Assembly (NCBI RefSeq): GCF_030165005.1
Contig: NZ_JASNNW010000001.1
Span: forward strand, 62,001-126,000
DNA: 64,000 bases
Source: Blastococcus capsensis
GTDB lineage: Bacteria; Actinomycetota; Actinomycetes; Mycobacteriales; Geodermatophilaceae
Reading direction: 5' to 3'
Position numbers and translations under genes: made by a program. Positions within the stretch are counted from its first letter, which is position 1; every line of letters begins with the position of its first letter. The notes beneath the pieces are model-generated. The model saw nothing but the letters and a program-made list of their open reading frames with translations, ran no database searches and was not told the origin of the DNA. Positions 51,059 to 63,918 of the stretch are shown here, piece after piece.

Positions 51059-51246
51059 GTGCGCCTCTCGTGGTCGGCGGGACATCGGGCGGCCGGGACG
51101 GGCGGCCCGGCACGGGCAGGGCTGTTGCCCGTGGCGGCGTCTACTGCGAAGGCTACCGGCCGGAGCGGACGCGGACGGTCCGGACGGATCGGCGCGATAG
51201 CGTCGGGACGCCCGGACCGCTGCCGATCCCAGGGGAGACCGCCCTC

Positions 51247-51585
51247 GTGGCCACGATGGATGAGTGCATGACCGCCCTGAAGGGGATCCTCGGCGATCTC
51301 GCCGCAAACCCCGCGGCGGCGGGGTTGGACCGCAGCCTGTCGTGCCGGCTCACCGACCTCGCCCAGGTGGTGCTCGGCCGGCTGAGTTCGGGCTCGGTGC
51401 GGGATCTGCACGCCGTCGACGACAGCCCGGGTGTCCCGAAGGCCGACATCCGGCTGACGATGACCAGCGACGACCTGGTCGCGCTCACCGATGGCCGGCT
51501 GGCGTTCGGATCGGCGTGGGCCGCCGGCCGGGTGAAGCTGGAGGCCGGGCTGCGGGACCTGCTGCGCCTGCGCAAGCTCCTGTGA
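51247..51585 (+). CDS. SCP2-like sterol/lipid-binding fold protein
   Basis: 112 aa. LSCRLTDLAQVVLGRLSSG, ADIRLTMTSDDLVALTDGRL, then AFGSAWAAGRVKLEAGLRDLLRLRKLL match the C-terminal pattern of SCP2 domains (a strand, then DL--L--G-L, then G-V---G-----L). Such domains bind lipids or act as co-domains. GTG start has AGGGGAGA upstream. Rightward, convergent with the HAD phosphatase gene. Confidence 0.75.
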   Translation: MATMDECMTALKGILGDLAANPAAAGLDRSLSCRLTDLAQVVLGRLSSGSVRDLHAVDDSPGVPKADIRLTMTSDDLVALTDGRLAFGSAWAAGRVKLEAGLRDLLRLRKLL

Positions 51586-51597
51586 CTTCGCGGCCGT

Positions 51598-52719
51598 TCA
51601 GCAGGGCGTGGACCGGTCCAGCCCCCAGCGCCTGAGCGCCTCGGCCCCCGCCGCCCCCGTGGCGACAACCCGGGCCGGGGCGCCGTCGTCGGCGTGCACC
51701 GCCCAGTGGGCGACGCAGAGCGCGCGCAGACCGTCGAGCCCGTCCGTCGCGGGGTCACCGGCTCTCGTCCGGTCCTTCCCGTCCGGGCCGATGAGCTCGA
51801 GCGCGCCGGCGCCCTCGGCGAGGCGGGCCGACCACCGCCCGCACCGCCACGTCTGGTCGTCCGCCGTCACGGGCGGATGGGGCAGCAGCACCCCCGACGC
51901 ATCCGGGGCGAGCAGATCGGGCCGACGCCCCGGACCTGCGGCCAGCAGGGTGGCCCCGTCGGTGATCCCGGAGAGGACCAGCAGGCTGGCCGCACCCGCG
52001 CGTCGGGCGCCCTCGATGTCCGTGTCGAGCCGGTCCCCCACCACGAGCGGGCGCCGGGCGCCGGTGCGGTGGACGCACTCGGCGTGCATGGCCGGGTCCG
52101 GTTTTCCGGTGATCAGCGGTTCGATCCCGGTGACACCACGGACGACGCCCACCATGGCTCCGTTCCCCGGCAGCGGGCCGCGGGGCGACGGGATGGTCGC
52201 ATCGGCGTTGGTGGCCACGTGCCGGGCGCCGGCGCGGACGGCGACGACCGCCTCGGCCAGCTGGGCCCAGCCGACCTCGCGCCCATACCCCTGGACGACC
52301 GCCTCCGGCGCGTCCCCGGCGCCGGCCACGACGGTGAGACCCGCCGCTGCCAGGGCGGCGGCCACGCCGGGACCCCCGACCGGGAGCACCCTCGCGCCGG
52401 GGCCGAGCAACCCGGCCACCACGGCGGCGGCCGCCTGGGAACTGGTGATGACGTCCACCGGATCGGCCGGAACGCCCAGGTCGGTCAGGTGAGCCGCGAC
52501 CTCCTCGGGCGTGCGCGCCGCGTTGTTGGTCACGAACCCCAGGCGCATCCCGGCCGACCGGGCGGAGGCCAACGCTGCGGGCACTCCTGGCACCGCCGCA
52601 GAGCCGACGTAGACGACACCGTCGAGGTCGAGCAGCGCCACGTCGTACCGCGCGCTGGGCGGCTCGGGGGAACCGGCCGCCAGGCCCTGGTCCGCCGCGG
52701 TGGGGGCGTACCCGCTCAC
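51598..52719 (-). CDS. HAD-superfamily sugar phosphatase (NagD/Rv1692 type)
   Basis: 373 aa class-IIA HAD hydrolase. Motif I is YDVALLDLDGVVYVGSAAVPG (nucleophile DLDG), motif II LGFVTNNAARTPEEV, then TNADATIPSPRGPLPGNGAMV, and LITGKPDPAMHAEC with GDRLDTDIEGARRAGA. The Rv1692 homologue is a glycerol-3-phosphate phosphatase that recycles lipid-derived products; the same role is likely here. A C-terminal ~85-residue extension (TWRCGRWSARLAEG) is also typical of the actinobacterial type. GTG start overlaps the TPR stop. Confidence 0.9.
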   Translation of the reverse strand: MSGYAPTAADQGLAAGSPEPPSARYDVALLDLDGVVYVGSAAVPGVPAALASARSAGMRLGFVTNNAARTPEEVAAHLTDLGVPADPVDVITSSQAAAAVVAGLLGPGARVLPVGGPGVAAALAAAGLTVVAGAGDAPEAVVQGYGREVGWAQLAEAVVAVRAGARHVATNADATIPSPRGPLPGNGAMVGVVRGVTGIEPLITGKPDPAMHAECVHRTGARRPLVVGDRLDTDIEGARRAGAASLLVLSGITDGATLLAAGPGRRPDLLAPDASGVLLPHPPVTADDQTWRCGRWSARLAEGAGALELIGPDGKDRTRAGDPATDGLDGLRALCVAHWAVHADDGAPARVVATGAAGAEALRRWGLDRSTPC

Positions 52720-53141
52720 GCTGATCTCCTGTTCTGGCGGGCGCGCACCTCGCGCAGCGCCCGGCCGTAGTGGGCCAGCTCGGGGCGCATCGCGGCCGCG
52801 AGCGCCAGATGCTCTGCGGCGACCGGGAGGTCTCCGGCCCGGCCCGCGGCCAGTCCGAGGCCGTACCGGGCGTAGTCGTCGGTCGGATTCGCGGCGATGA
52901 GGGCGGCGAAGCTGGCCATCGCCTCGCCGTACCGGCCCGCGTCGTACTGCGCGCGCGCCAGCGCCTCCCGGATGCTGCGCGACGCCGGCTCGGCCTCCGC
53001 CGCGCGGGCGAGCAGGGTGGCCGCAGCGTCGGGGTGCCGCTTCTCCAGCAAGGCAAGGCCGCGTTGGTACCACTCGTAGACATCGCCGTCGGGAGCGCCG
53101 GAACCGCCAGCGCCGCCCTCCTGACGTCCGGCCTCGGACAC
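52716..53141 (-). CDS. TPR-like protein upstream of the HAD phosphatase
   Basis: 141 aa helical-repeat protein with two to three tetratricopeptide-like units: WYQRGLALLEKRHPDAAATLLARAA, REALARAQYDAGRYGEAMASFAALIA and ARYGLGLAAGRAGDLPVAAEHLALAA. Likely a scaffold; the equivalent of Rv1691 by order. GTG start has GGGGGGAG upstream. It diverges from the DUF1015 gene. Confidence 0.85.
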   Translation of the reverse strand: MSEAGRQEGGAGGSGAPDGDVYEWYQRGLALLEKRHPDAAATLLARAAEAEPASRSIREALARAQYDAGRYGEAMASFAALIAANPTDDYARYGLGLAAGRAGDLPVAAEHLALAAAMRPELAHYGRALREVRARQNRRSA

Positions 53142-53234
53142 CGCTCCCCCCTTCTCCGCCGCTCGGCCGCGGCCTGGGGTGCCAGGTCGGCGGTAATTCC
53201 CGGCCGCGGCCGGAAACGACGCCGGGGCCCCTCC

Positions 53235-53240
53235 TACGAT
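53235..53240 (+). promoter_or_regulatory. -10 element of a probable leaderless promoter
   Basis: TACGAT ends seven bases before the GTG at 53248, with no ribosome-binding site, implying a leaderless transcript for the DUF1015 gene. Confidence 0.55.
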
Positions 53241-53247
53241 TCTCGTC

Positions 53248-54558
53248 GTGCTCCCGTCGTCGGCAGGTCCTCGAGCTCCTCGGTCCGGCCCAGGGCTGGA
53301 GATGCGGCCGTTCCGGGCGCTGACCTACCGAGAGCACGATCACGACCACCTGGCGCGGGTCAGCTCGCCAGCCTACGACCTGGTAACGCCTGCCGGTCGC
53401 GACCAGTTGGCCGAGGCCCACCCGCACAACATCGTGCGCCTGATCCTGCCCCGGGTAGACGCACCGGAGGGCGCAGCGGGCACCACGGCCGGGCTGGCTG
53501 CGGAGACCCTGCGAGTCTGGCAGCGCGAGGGCGTCCTCGAGCGCGACGACCGTGCGGCGCTGTGGCTGTACGAGCTGCAGCCACCGCACGGGGTCCCGGC
53601 CACCGTTGGCTGGCTGGGCGCGGTGACGCTGCCGTCGGAGGACTCCACGGCGGTGCTTCCGCACGAAGACACCTACCCCCGGGCGGTGGAGGAACGGCGC
53701 GCGCTGCTCGCGGCCACCCGGACCGACCTCGAGCCGATCGTGCTGGCGCACGATCCCGAACCCGCCGTCGTCGAGGTGGCGGAGACCCTCCGGCAGACGC
53801 CGGCGACGATGGAGGTGCGAGACGCCGACGGGGTCGCGCACCGGCTGTGGCGGGTCACCTCGCCCGTCGTCATCGATGCCGTGGTCCAGGCGCTCAGCCG
53901 GACCGGCGCAGTGATAGCCGACGGGCATCACCGGTTCGCAGCGGCACGGGCCAATGCCGGCGCACAGTGCAGCGCGTCGGGCAATGGCGCGGTTCTGGCG
54001 CTGGTCACGCCGATGGGACCTGGCGGACTCCGAGTGCAGCCGATTCACCGGGTGGTTCCCACACTGCCCTTCGCCGCAGCCGTCGAAGCCGCCCGCCGAG
54101 GTTTCGTCACAGCCGAGATACCCGTCGACGGAACCGGACCGGCAGCGGTCGTCGCGGCCGCGAGGTCGTGGCTCGACGACCCGGCCGAGCGCGGGCTGCT
54201 CCTGACCGACGGCCGACGACTGGTGCGGCTGACCGGAGCATCCGCCGACGTCCGGGCCGCGGTCCCGGCCGAGGCCCCGGCGGCCTGGCAGGACCTCGAC
54301 GTCGTGCTCGCCCACCACGGGCTGGTCGAGCATCTGTGGGGGCGCCCCGACACCGTCGATTCCGTGCTCATCGCGCACGGCCTGCAGGAAGCGGTGGATA
54401 CGGCGGTGGAGCAGGCGGGAGTGGCGGTCCTGCTGCGCGCGCCCTCCCCCACCGACGTCGCCACCGTCGCCCGTGCGGGTGCGCGGATGCCACGGAAGTC
54501 GACGCTGTTCGTCCCGAAGCCCCGCACCGGGTTGGTGCTCCGCCCGCTGGACGGGTGA
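53248..54558 (+). CDS. DUF1015 family protein
   Basis: 436 aa. Conserved blocks: MRPFRALTYREHDHDHLARV, SSPAYDLVTPAGRDQLAEAHP, DGHHRFAAARANAG, and the ending MPRKSTLFVPKPRTGLVLRPLD. Function of the family is unknown; members are sometimes found near serine-metabolism genes, but not here. The GTG at 53248 is preceded by a -10 element seven bases away; an ATG at 53302 matches the usual family start and is an alternative. The stop lies in a hairpin shared with the convergent ssb gene. Confidence 0.85.
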   Translation: MLPSSAGPRAPRSGPGLEMRPFRALTYREHDHDHLARVSSPAYDLVTPAGRDQLAEAHPHNIVRLILPRVDAPEGAAGTTAGLAAETLRVWQREGVLERDDRAALWLYELQPPHGVPATVGWLGAVTLPSEDSTAVLPHEDTYPRAVEERRALLAATRTDLEPIVLAHDPEPAVVEVAETLRQTPATMEVRDADGVAHRLWRVTSPVVIDAVVQALSRTGAVIADGHHRFAAARANAGAQCSASGNGAVLALVTPMGPGGLRVQPIHRVVPTLPFAAAVEAARRGFVTAEIPVDGTGPAAVVAAARSWLDDPAERGLLLTDGRRLVRLTGASADVRAAVPAEAPAAWQDLDVVLAHHGLVEHLWGRPDTVDSVLIAHGLQEAVDTAVEQAGVAVLLRAPSPTDVATVARAGARMPRKSTLFVPKPRTGLVLRPLDG

Positions 54559-54580
54559 GCGGCGTACCGGACGCCGCTCA
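54556..54580. terminator. Shared hairpin containing both stop codons
   Basis: Perfect 10-bp stem (TGAGCGGCGT with ACGCCGCTCA) around the loop ACCGG. The left arm begins with the TGA of the DUF1015 gene and the right arm ends with the TCA (reverse TGA) of the ssb gene. It acts for both directions. Confidence 0.8.
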
Positions 54581-54937
54581 CGCCGTCTCCTCCGCCGTCC
54601 GGGCGGCGGACCGAGGGACCTTCCGGCCACGCCGGCAGTTGACCTCGCAGACCGAGGCCGTGCCGGAGGCTGTTCGCCAGAAGCGCCGCTGGAGGGCTCC
54701 TTCGACTTCCACGACATCGCCGGGCTGCCACACCGCGATCCGCCGTTGCAGCCCACGGTCGTAGGTGATGCAGGTGAGCACGTCGACCGACTGGCCGCGG
54801 GCCCGCGGGACGGGCCTGCGGACCACCAGCCGGAAGGTCAGGAGCAGGTCACCACTCGGGAGCGTCCGGAGCTCCGCCGGCGCGGACATCCGCCCCCGCA
54901 GCACCACGTCGTTGCGATCGATCACAGCCACGGTCAT
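54578..54937 (-). CDS. ssb: Short single-stranded DNA-binding protein
   Basis: 119 aa OB-fold protein. VVLRGRMSAPAELRTLPSGDLLLTFRLVVRRPV and WQPGDVVEVEGALQRRFWR are the typical SSB strands; VDVLTCITYDRGLQRRI is a variant of the central region. It lacks the acidic tail (ending in D-D-I-P-F) that recruits repair partners in the main SSB, so it is probably an accessory SSB-like protein (SsbB type, for example in DNA uptake or sporulation in other actinobacteria). Confidence 0.85.
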   Translation of the reverse strand: MTVAVIDRNDVVLRGRMSAPAELRTLPSGDLLLTFRLVVRRPVPRARGQSVDVLTCITYDRGLQRRIAVWQPGDVVEVEGALQRRFWRTASGTASVCEVNCRRGRKVPRSAARTAEETA

Positions 54938-55036
54938 GACCGCAGCCTTGCTCGTCCGGGGAGCACCGGGGACACCCAGAACCCATCTGTGGACGCCGCG
55001 CCCGCATGTGGATGGACGCGGCGACCCTGTCAGAGG

Positions 55037-57211
55037 TCAGTTGCCGGGATCTCCGGCAGGGGTGTCCGAAGGCTCGGTCTCGCCCAGCAACTCGGCGACC
55101 TCTGCCTCGACCTCCTCGTCGAAGCTGGCGTAGGACTTTCGAACCACCTCGTTGCCGGGTGCGGCGTCGTCCGGCTCGTCGACGTCCGGGGCCTCGGCGA
55201 CCGCCGCTTCGTCATCCGCGCCTTCGTCGTCCGTGCCTTCGTCGTCCGGCTCCGCGCCGAACGACTGCTCCGGCCCACGGCCGCTTGGGTCGTCCAGCGC
55301 CTCTTCCAACAGCTCGCTGAACTCGACGCCGAGCTCCTCGCCGGCCAGCTCGGGGTCGATCGCCGCCACGGCGGCCAGCCACTCGTCAGCGCGCTCGCCG
55401 TCGCCCTGGGCGCGGAGCAGTTCGGCGTAGGCAGCCGCCAGCCGCAGCTGACCGGCGTCATCCGCGTCCAACCCGGCCGGGTCCGGCCGCCCGCCGAGAG
55501 CCGACTCGAGGACGAGCCGCGCAGCCGCGTGCTCCCCGAGGTCACCGCGCACACCGGCCTCCACCAGGCGGAGCTCGACGGCTTCCTCGGCGTCCACGCC
55601 CTCGGTGAGCGCCTCGGCCACGAGCCGAAGCGCCACCTCGGGTCGGTCCAGTGCCCGTTCGCAGTCGGCGAGAACCGCGCGGTAACCGTCGTCGCCGCTC
55701 ATGCGGCGGTACGCACGGATTTCACGGGCTGCTTCGGCGAAGTCACCGGCGTGGTAGGCGGCCACTCCGACGGCTTCCCGCACTACGGCGAGCCTCGATG
55801 CGCGGTCCCGAGCCGCACGAGCGTGCGCGAGGGCCGTCTCAGGATCCTCATCGACCAAGCTGCCGGCGACCACGAGATGCCCCGCGACCTGCGCGGAGTT
55901 GCGCGGGTCCAGACCGCGCAGGGCCGCTCGTATCGAAGCGTCGAGCTGTCGCGGATCGGCCCACTCGGGGATCTCCGGCCCGCGCGGCACCGGCGGACGG
56001 CGGTCCGACTGCCCACCGGGGCGGCCGGAGCCGGAGCGTCGGTCGTCCGACAGTCGGCGGTCCTGCCAGTCCCCACGCGGACGGTCGGTCTGCGGCCGAT
56101 CCGAACGCTGCGGGCGATCACCAGACGGTTGGCGGTCCCGCCACTCGGCGCGGTCGCCCCGCGGCCGGTCGGACTGCTGGGGCCGGTCGCCTTGCGGCCG
56201 GCGATCCTGCCAGCTCCCCTGCGGACGGTCCGAGCGCTGCGGGCGGTCGCCCTGCGGCCGACGGTCCTGCCAATCCCGACGCGGGCGGTCGCTCTGCGGA
56301 CGGTCACCGGACGGCCGACGGTCCTGCCAGTCGCCACGCGGACGGTCCCCCTGCGGCCGATCGGAGCGCTGCGGGCGGTCACCAGACGGCCGGCGGTCCT
56401 GCCAGGTGGGGCGGTCCCCCTGCGGCCGATCGGAGCGCTGCGGGCGGTCACCAGACGGCCGGCGGTCCTGCCAGGTGGGGCGGTCCCCCTGCGGCCGATC
56501 CGAACGCTGCGGGCGATCACCGGACGGACGGTCCGACCGCTGGGGGCGATCACCAGACGGCCGACGGTCCTGCCAACTGCCCTGAGAGCGGTCACCAGAC
56601 GGCCGGCGGTCCTGCCAGTCGCCACGCGGACGGTCGGTCTGCGGCCGATCGGAGCGCTGCGGGCGGTCACCAGACGGCCGGCGGTCCTGCCAGGTGGGGC
56701 GGTCCCCCTGCGGCCGATCGGAGCGCTGCGGGCGGTCACCAGACGGCCTGCGGTCCTGCCAGGTGGGGCGGTCCCCCTGCGGACGATCGGAGCGCTGCGG
56801 GCGATCACCAGACGGACGGTCCGACCGCTGGCGGCGATCACCAGACGGCCGACGGTCCTGCCAACTGCCCTGAGAGCGGTCACCGGACGGACGACGATCC
56901 TGCCAGTCGCCACGCGGACGGTCGGTCTGCGGCCGATCGGAGCGCTGCGGGCGATCACCAGACGGACGGCGGTCCTGCCAGGTGGGGCGGTCCCCCTGCG
57001 GACGGCGGTCCTGCCAGGTGGGGCGGTCGCCCTGCGGACGACGACTCTGCCACTCACCGCCAGGACGGTCGGTACTCGACCCGCCGCGGCGGCCCCCGGC
57101 CGGCGTGGAGCCACGGTTGCCCTGTGGATGCGCCCCTCGGGATGCCCGGCCTCCATCGCCCGAACCCCGGCTCGAACCGGCGTCGCCGGAACCGCGTCGC
57201 GGACCTGTCAT
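55037..57211 (-). CDS. Arg/Asp/Pro/Gln-rich tandem-repeat protein with TPR-like domain
   Basis: 724 aa. Residues 1 to ~405 consist of low-complexity repeats; the core WQDRR occurs 14 times, embedded in units such as TWQDRRPSGDRPQRSDRPQGDRP, so the region is disordered with alternating basic and acidic residues. From PEIPEWADPRQLDASIRAAL (about residue 412) a helical TPR-like domain follows: VAGHLVVAGSLVDEDPETALAHA, GVAAYHAGDFAEAAREIRAYRRM and RLAAAYAELLRAQGDGERADEWL. An acidic tail ends the protein. The repeat style recalls RNA-binding or condensate-forming proteins. I chose ATG 57211; GTG 57244 is possible. Confidence 0.85.
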   Translation of the reverse strand: MTGPRRGSGDAGSSRGSGDGGRASRGAHPQGNRGSTPAGGRRGGSSTDRPGGEWQSRRPQGDRPTWQDRRPQGDRPTWQDRRPSGDRPQRSDRPQTDRPRGDWQDRRPSGDRSQGSWQDRRPSGDRRQRSDRPSGDRPQRSDRPQGDRPTWQDRRPSGDRPQRSDRPQGDRPTWQDRRPSGDRPQRSDRPQTDRPRGDWQDRRPSGDRSQGSWQDRRPSGDRPQRSDRPSGDRPQRSDRPQGDRPTWQDRRPSGDRPQRSDRPQGDRPTWQDRRPSGDRPQRSDRPQGDRPRGDWQDRRPSGDRPQSDRPRRDWQDRRPQGDRPQRSDRPQGSWQDRRPQGDRPQQSDRPRGDRAEWRDRQPSGDRPQRSDRPQTDRPRGDWQDRRLSDDRRSGSGRPGGQSDRRPPVPRGPEIPEWADPRQLDASIRAALRGLDPRNSAQVAGHLVVAGSLVDEDPETALAHARAARDRASRLAVVREAVGVAAYHAGDFAEAAREIRAYRRMSGDDGYRAVLADCERALDRPEVALRLVAEALTEGVDAEEAVELRLVEAGVRGDLGEHAAARLVLESALGGRPDPAGLDADDAGQLRLAAAYAELLRAQGDGERADEWLAAVAAIDPELAGEELGVEFSELLEEALDDPSGRGPEQSFGAEPDDEGTDDEGADDEAAVAEAPDVDEPDDAAPGNEVVRKSYASFDEEVEAEVAELLGETEPSDTPAGDPGN
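56040..57075. repeat. Coding tandem repeats in the DRP-rich protein
   Basis: Imperfect DNA repeats of about 72 bases (AGACGGCCGGCGGTCCTGCC and close variants), with a longer block of several units present twice. They encode the WQDRR repeats. Length is likely to vary between strains. Confidence 0.85.
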
Positions 57212-57280
57212 GAGTGCTCGGTACCTCTTCGCTCGACGCCGCACGCAGCCCCACAGGCCGGCGGCAAAATGGGAAAACGA

Positions 57281-57312
57281 ACGGGGGTCAGAGCGTGTGC
57301 TCTGACCCCCGT
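57281..57312 (-). terminator. Terminator of the rRNA operon
   Basis: Perfect 14-bp stem (arm ACGGGGGTCAGAGC) with a 4-nt loop, 13 bases past the 5S 3' end. On the minus strand it is followed by TCGTTTTCCCATTTT, a U-rich tail that is strong for this GC content. Confidence 0.92.
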
Positions 57313-57325
57313 CCGGTGAAGTATG

Positions 57326-57443
57326 TCCGGCGGCGTCCTACTCTCCCACCCCGTCTCCAGGGCAGTACCATCGGCGCTGAGAGGCTTAGCTTCCGGGTTC
57401 GGAATGTTGCCGGGCGTTTCCCTCTCGCCATGGCCGCCGTAAC
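57326..57443 (-). rRNA. 5S ribosomal RNA
   Basis: On the minus strand starts GTTACGGCGGCCATGGCG and ends near GGACGCCGCCGGAC, pairing as helix I. About 118 nt, as expected for actinobacteria. Ends are approximate by a few bases. Confidence 0.93.
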
Positions 57444-57617
57444 TCTGTGAACATGTACTCGCACCTCCGGTGGGGAACCGGAACCACGAGCCAACTCGCA
57501 CCTCCGGTCGGCACCGGGGATGTGAGCTCGAACCGGCTGGTTCGTGCGTTCAGAACCGCACAGTGGACGCGTGACATCTTGTTTTCTGACTTGTTTTCAC
57601 AGGCACCGTGGAAGGTG
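57444..57617 (-). other. 23S-5S spacer
   Basis: 174 bases. ACTCGCACCTCCGGT occurs twice (about 57457 and 57497). The segment 57538-57579 is an inverted copy of 60832-60872 ahead of the 23S and so forms the 23S processing stalk. Confidence 0.7.
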
Positions 57618-62750
<5,133 letters not shown>

Positions 62751-63158
62751 TGATTTGATCACAGCTGAGAACCGCGAGCTGACACTCGCGATATCAATCA
62801 ACCAAAGGAATCCCTGCCACAACCACAAGAGCCATGACACGGGGTATTACTTGGCACTGACTTTCGGCACGCTGTTGAGTTCTCAAGGAGCGGACGCGCA
62901 CGAAACCCGGCCAATTTCTTGGCCATCGCTCGAGGCGGAATGTCGACTTTACACCGTGCTCCGCAGCGGGTGAACCTCAGGGCTCCCCCGGCGGTTTCCC
63001 TGGCCTCGCGGCCCGGTCCGTTCTCGCTCGGTGCAGAAGGAACCATACACGTCCTCGAGGAGGTCGTGCAGGGGGGTCCCAGCGGAGACCCGCAGCCTGC
63101 CGGGAGCAGGCCGGCCGTAGCGGGCAGAGGGGACCTGCTCGCCGCCTCGTCCGACCGG
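62751..63158 (-). promoter_or_regulatory. rRNA operon leader and promoter region
   Basis: About 400 bases between the 16S 5' end and the AlkB-like stop. On the minus strand TTGAGAACTCAACAGCGTG (62868-62886) is the conserved actinobacterial leader element linked to antitermination and processing. CGCGAGTGTCAGCTCGCG near 62780 forms a hairpin. Promoters must lie upstream, roughly 62900-63060, but I cannot place their -10 and -35 elements securely. Confidence 0.65.
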
Positions 63159-63785
63159 TCAGGCGACGCCCTGCGGGCGGAACTGGACGCTCACGCGCGG
63201 CCCCACGGGCTTGGTCGTCTTGAGGATGCAGTGCTCCCAGGTGCGCTGGCAGGAACCGCCCATGACGACGAGGTCACCGTGGCCGAGGGGGAAGCGCAGC
63301 GACTCCCCGCCGCCTACGGGGCGCAGCACGAGCGGCCGCGGTGAACCGAACGAGACGATGGCGACCATCGTGTCGGCGGAGCGGCCGCGGCCGATGCGGT
63401 CACCGTGCCAGGCGACGCTGTCCCGGCCGTCGCGGTAGAGGCACATGCCGGCGGTGACGAACGGCTCGCCGAGCTCGGGGCCGTAGTGGCGGTTCAGCTC
63501 GGTGCGCGCGTCGGTGAGCAGGGGGTGCGGCAGCTCCTCCCGGCCGGAGTACCAGCGCAGCAGTCGGGGCACGGCGACCTCGCGCTCGTACATCTGCCGG
63601 CGGTCCTCGCGCCAGCCGATGTCGCCGAGCAGGACATCGAGGACCTCGTCGGAGCCGGCCACCCACCCGGGGAGGAGGTCGACCCAGGCGCCGCGGCCCA
63701 GGTGGTGGCGGACCAGCCCGGTCAGCGGTTCGAGCGTCGCCTGGTCCGCGAGGTCCCACATCGAGGGCTGGTGCGCCAGTGTCAT
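63159..63785 (-). CDS. AlkB-like Fe(II)/2-oxoglutarate dioxygenase
   Basis: 208 aa DNA/RNA demethylase-type enzyme. The iron ligands are in SVAWHGDRIG (HxD) and RTWEHCI (second His); the 2-oxoglutarate arginine is in GPRVSVQFRPQ (R-x5-R). PHPLLTDARTELNRHYG, FVTAGMCLYRDGRDS and GDLVVMGGSCQRTWEH are typical of AlkB homologues, which oxidatively remove alkyl groups from damaged bases. ATG lies six bases after a TAGCGT -10 element, so the message is probably leaderless. A perfect palindrome covers its -35 region. Confidence 0.92.
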   Translation of the reverse strand: MTLAHQPSMWDLADQATLEPLTGLVRHHLGRGAWVDLLPGWVAGSDEVLDVLLGDIGWREDRRQMYEREVAVPRLLRWYSGREELPHPLLTDARTELNRHYGPELGEPFVTAGMCLYRDGRDSVAWHGDRIGRGRSADTMVAIVSFGSPRPLVLRPVGGGESLRFPLGHGDLVVMGGSCQRTWEHCILKTTKPVGPRVSVQFRPQGVA

Positions 63786-63803
63786 GCCGGCACGCTACCT
63801 TCC

Positions 63804-63827
63804 CTTTTCGCACAGTTGTGCGAAAAG
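63804..63827. promoter_or_regulatory. 24-nt perfect palindrome upstream of the AlkB-like gene
   Basis: Arms CTTTTCGCACA and TGTGCGAAAAG separated by GT. It sits 7 bases upstream of the -10 TAGCGT (63797-63792, minus strand), covering the -10/-35 interval, as expected for a repressor site. It is AT-rich against a very GC-rich background. Confidence 0.8.
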
Positions 63828-63918
63828 CTGTGGACGACGGAGCTCGTCCCGGGCGCGGCCCTCCGCATGGACCCGCGCCGGGGTGTGGGAGTCGTAGCCG
63901 CCGGAGGTCTTCTCCTAG

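Noticed and set aside
56040-57075. Regular spaced repeats suggesting a CRISPR array
   Set aside because: Repeats are in frame in a protein-coding gene, there are no unique spacers of constant length, and no cas genes are present.
54473-57319. A 948-codon open frame on the plus strand opposite the repeat protein
   Set aside because: It repeats only because the coding strand repeats; it also covers the ssb gene, and the minus-strand frame has a folded domain and a start with normal context.
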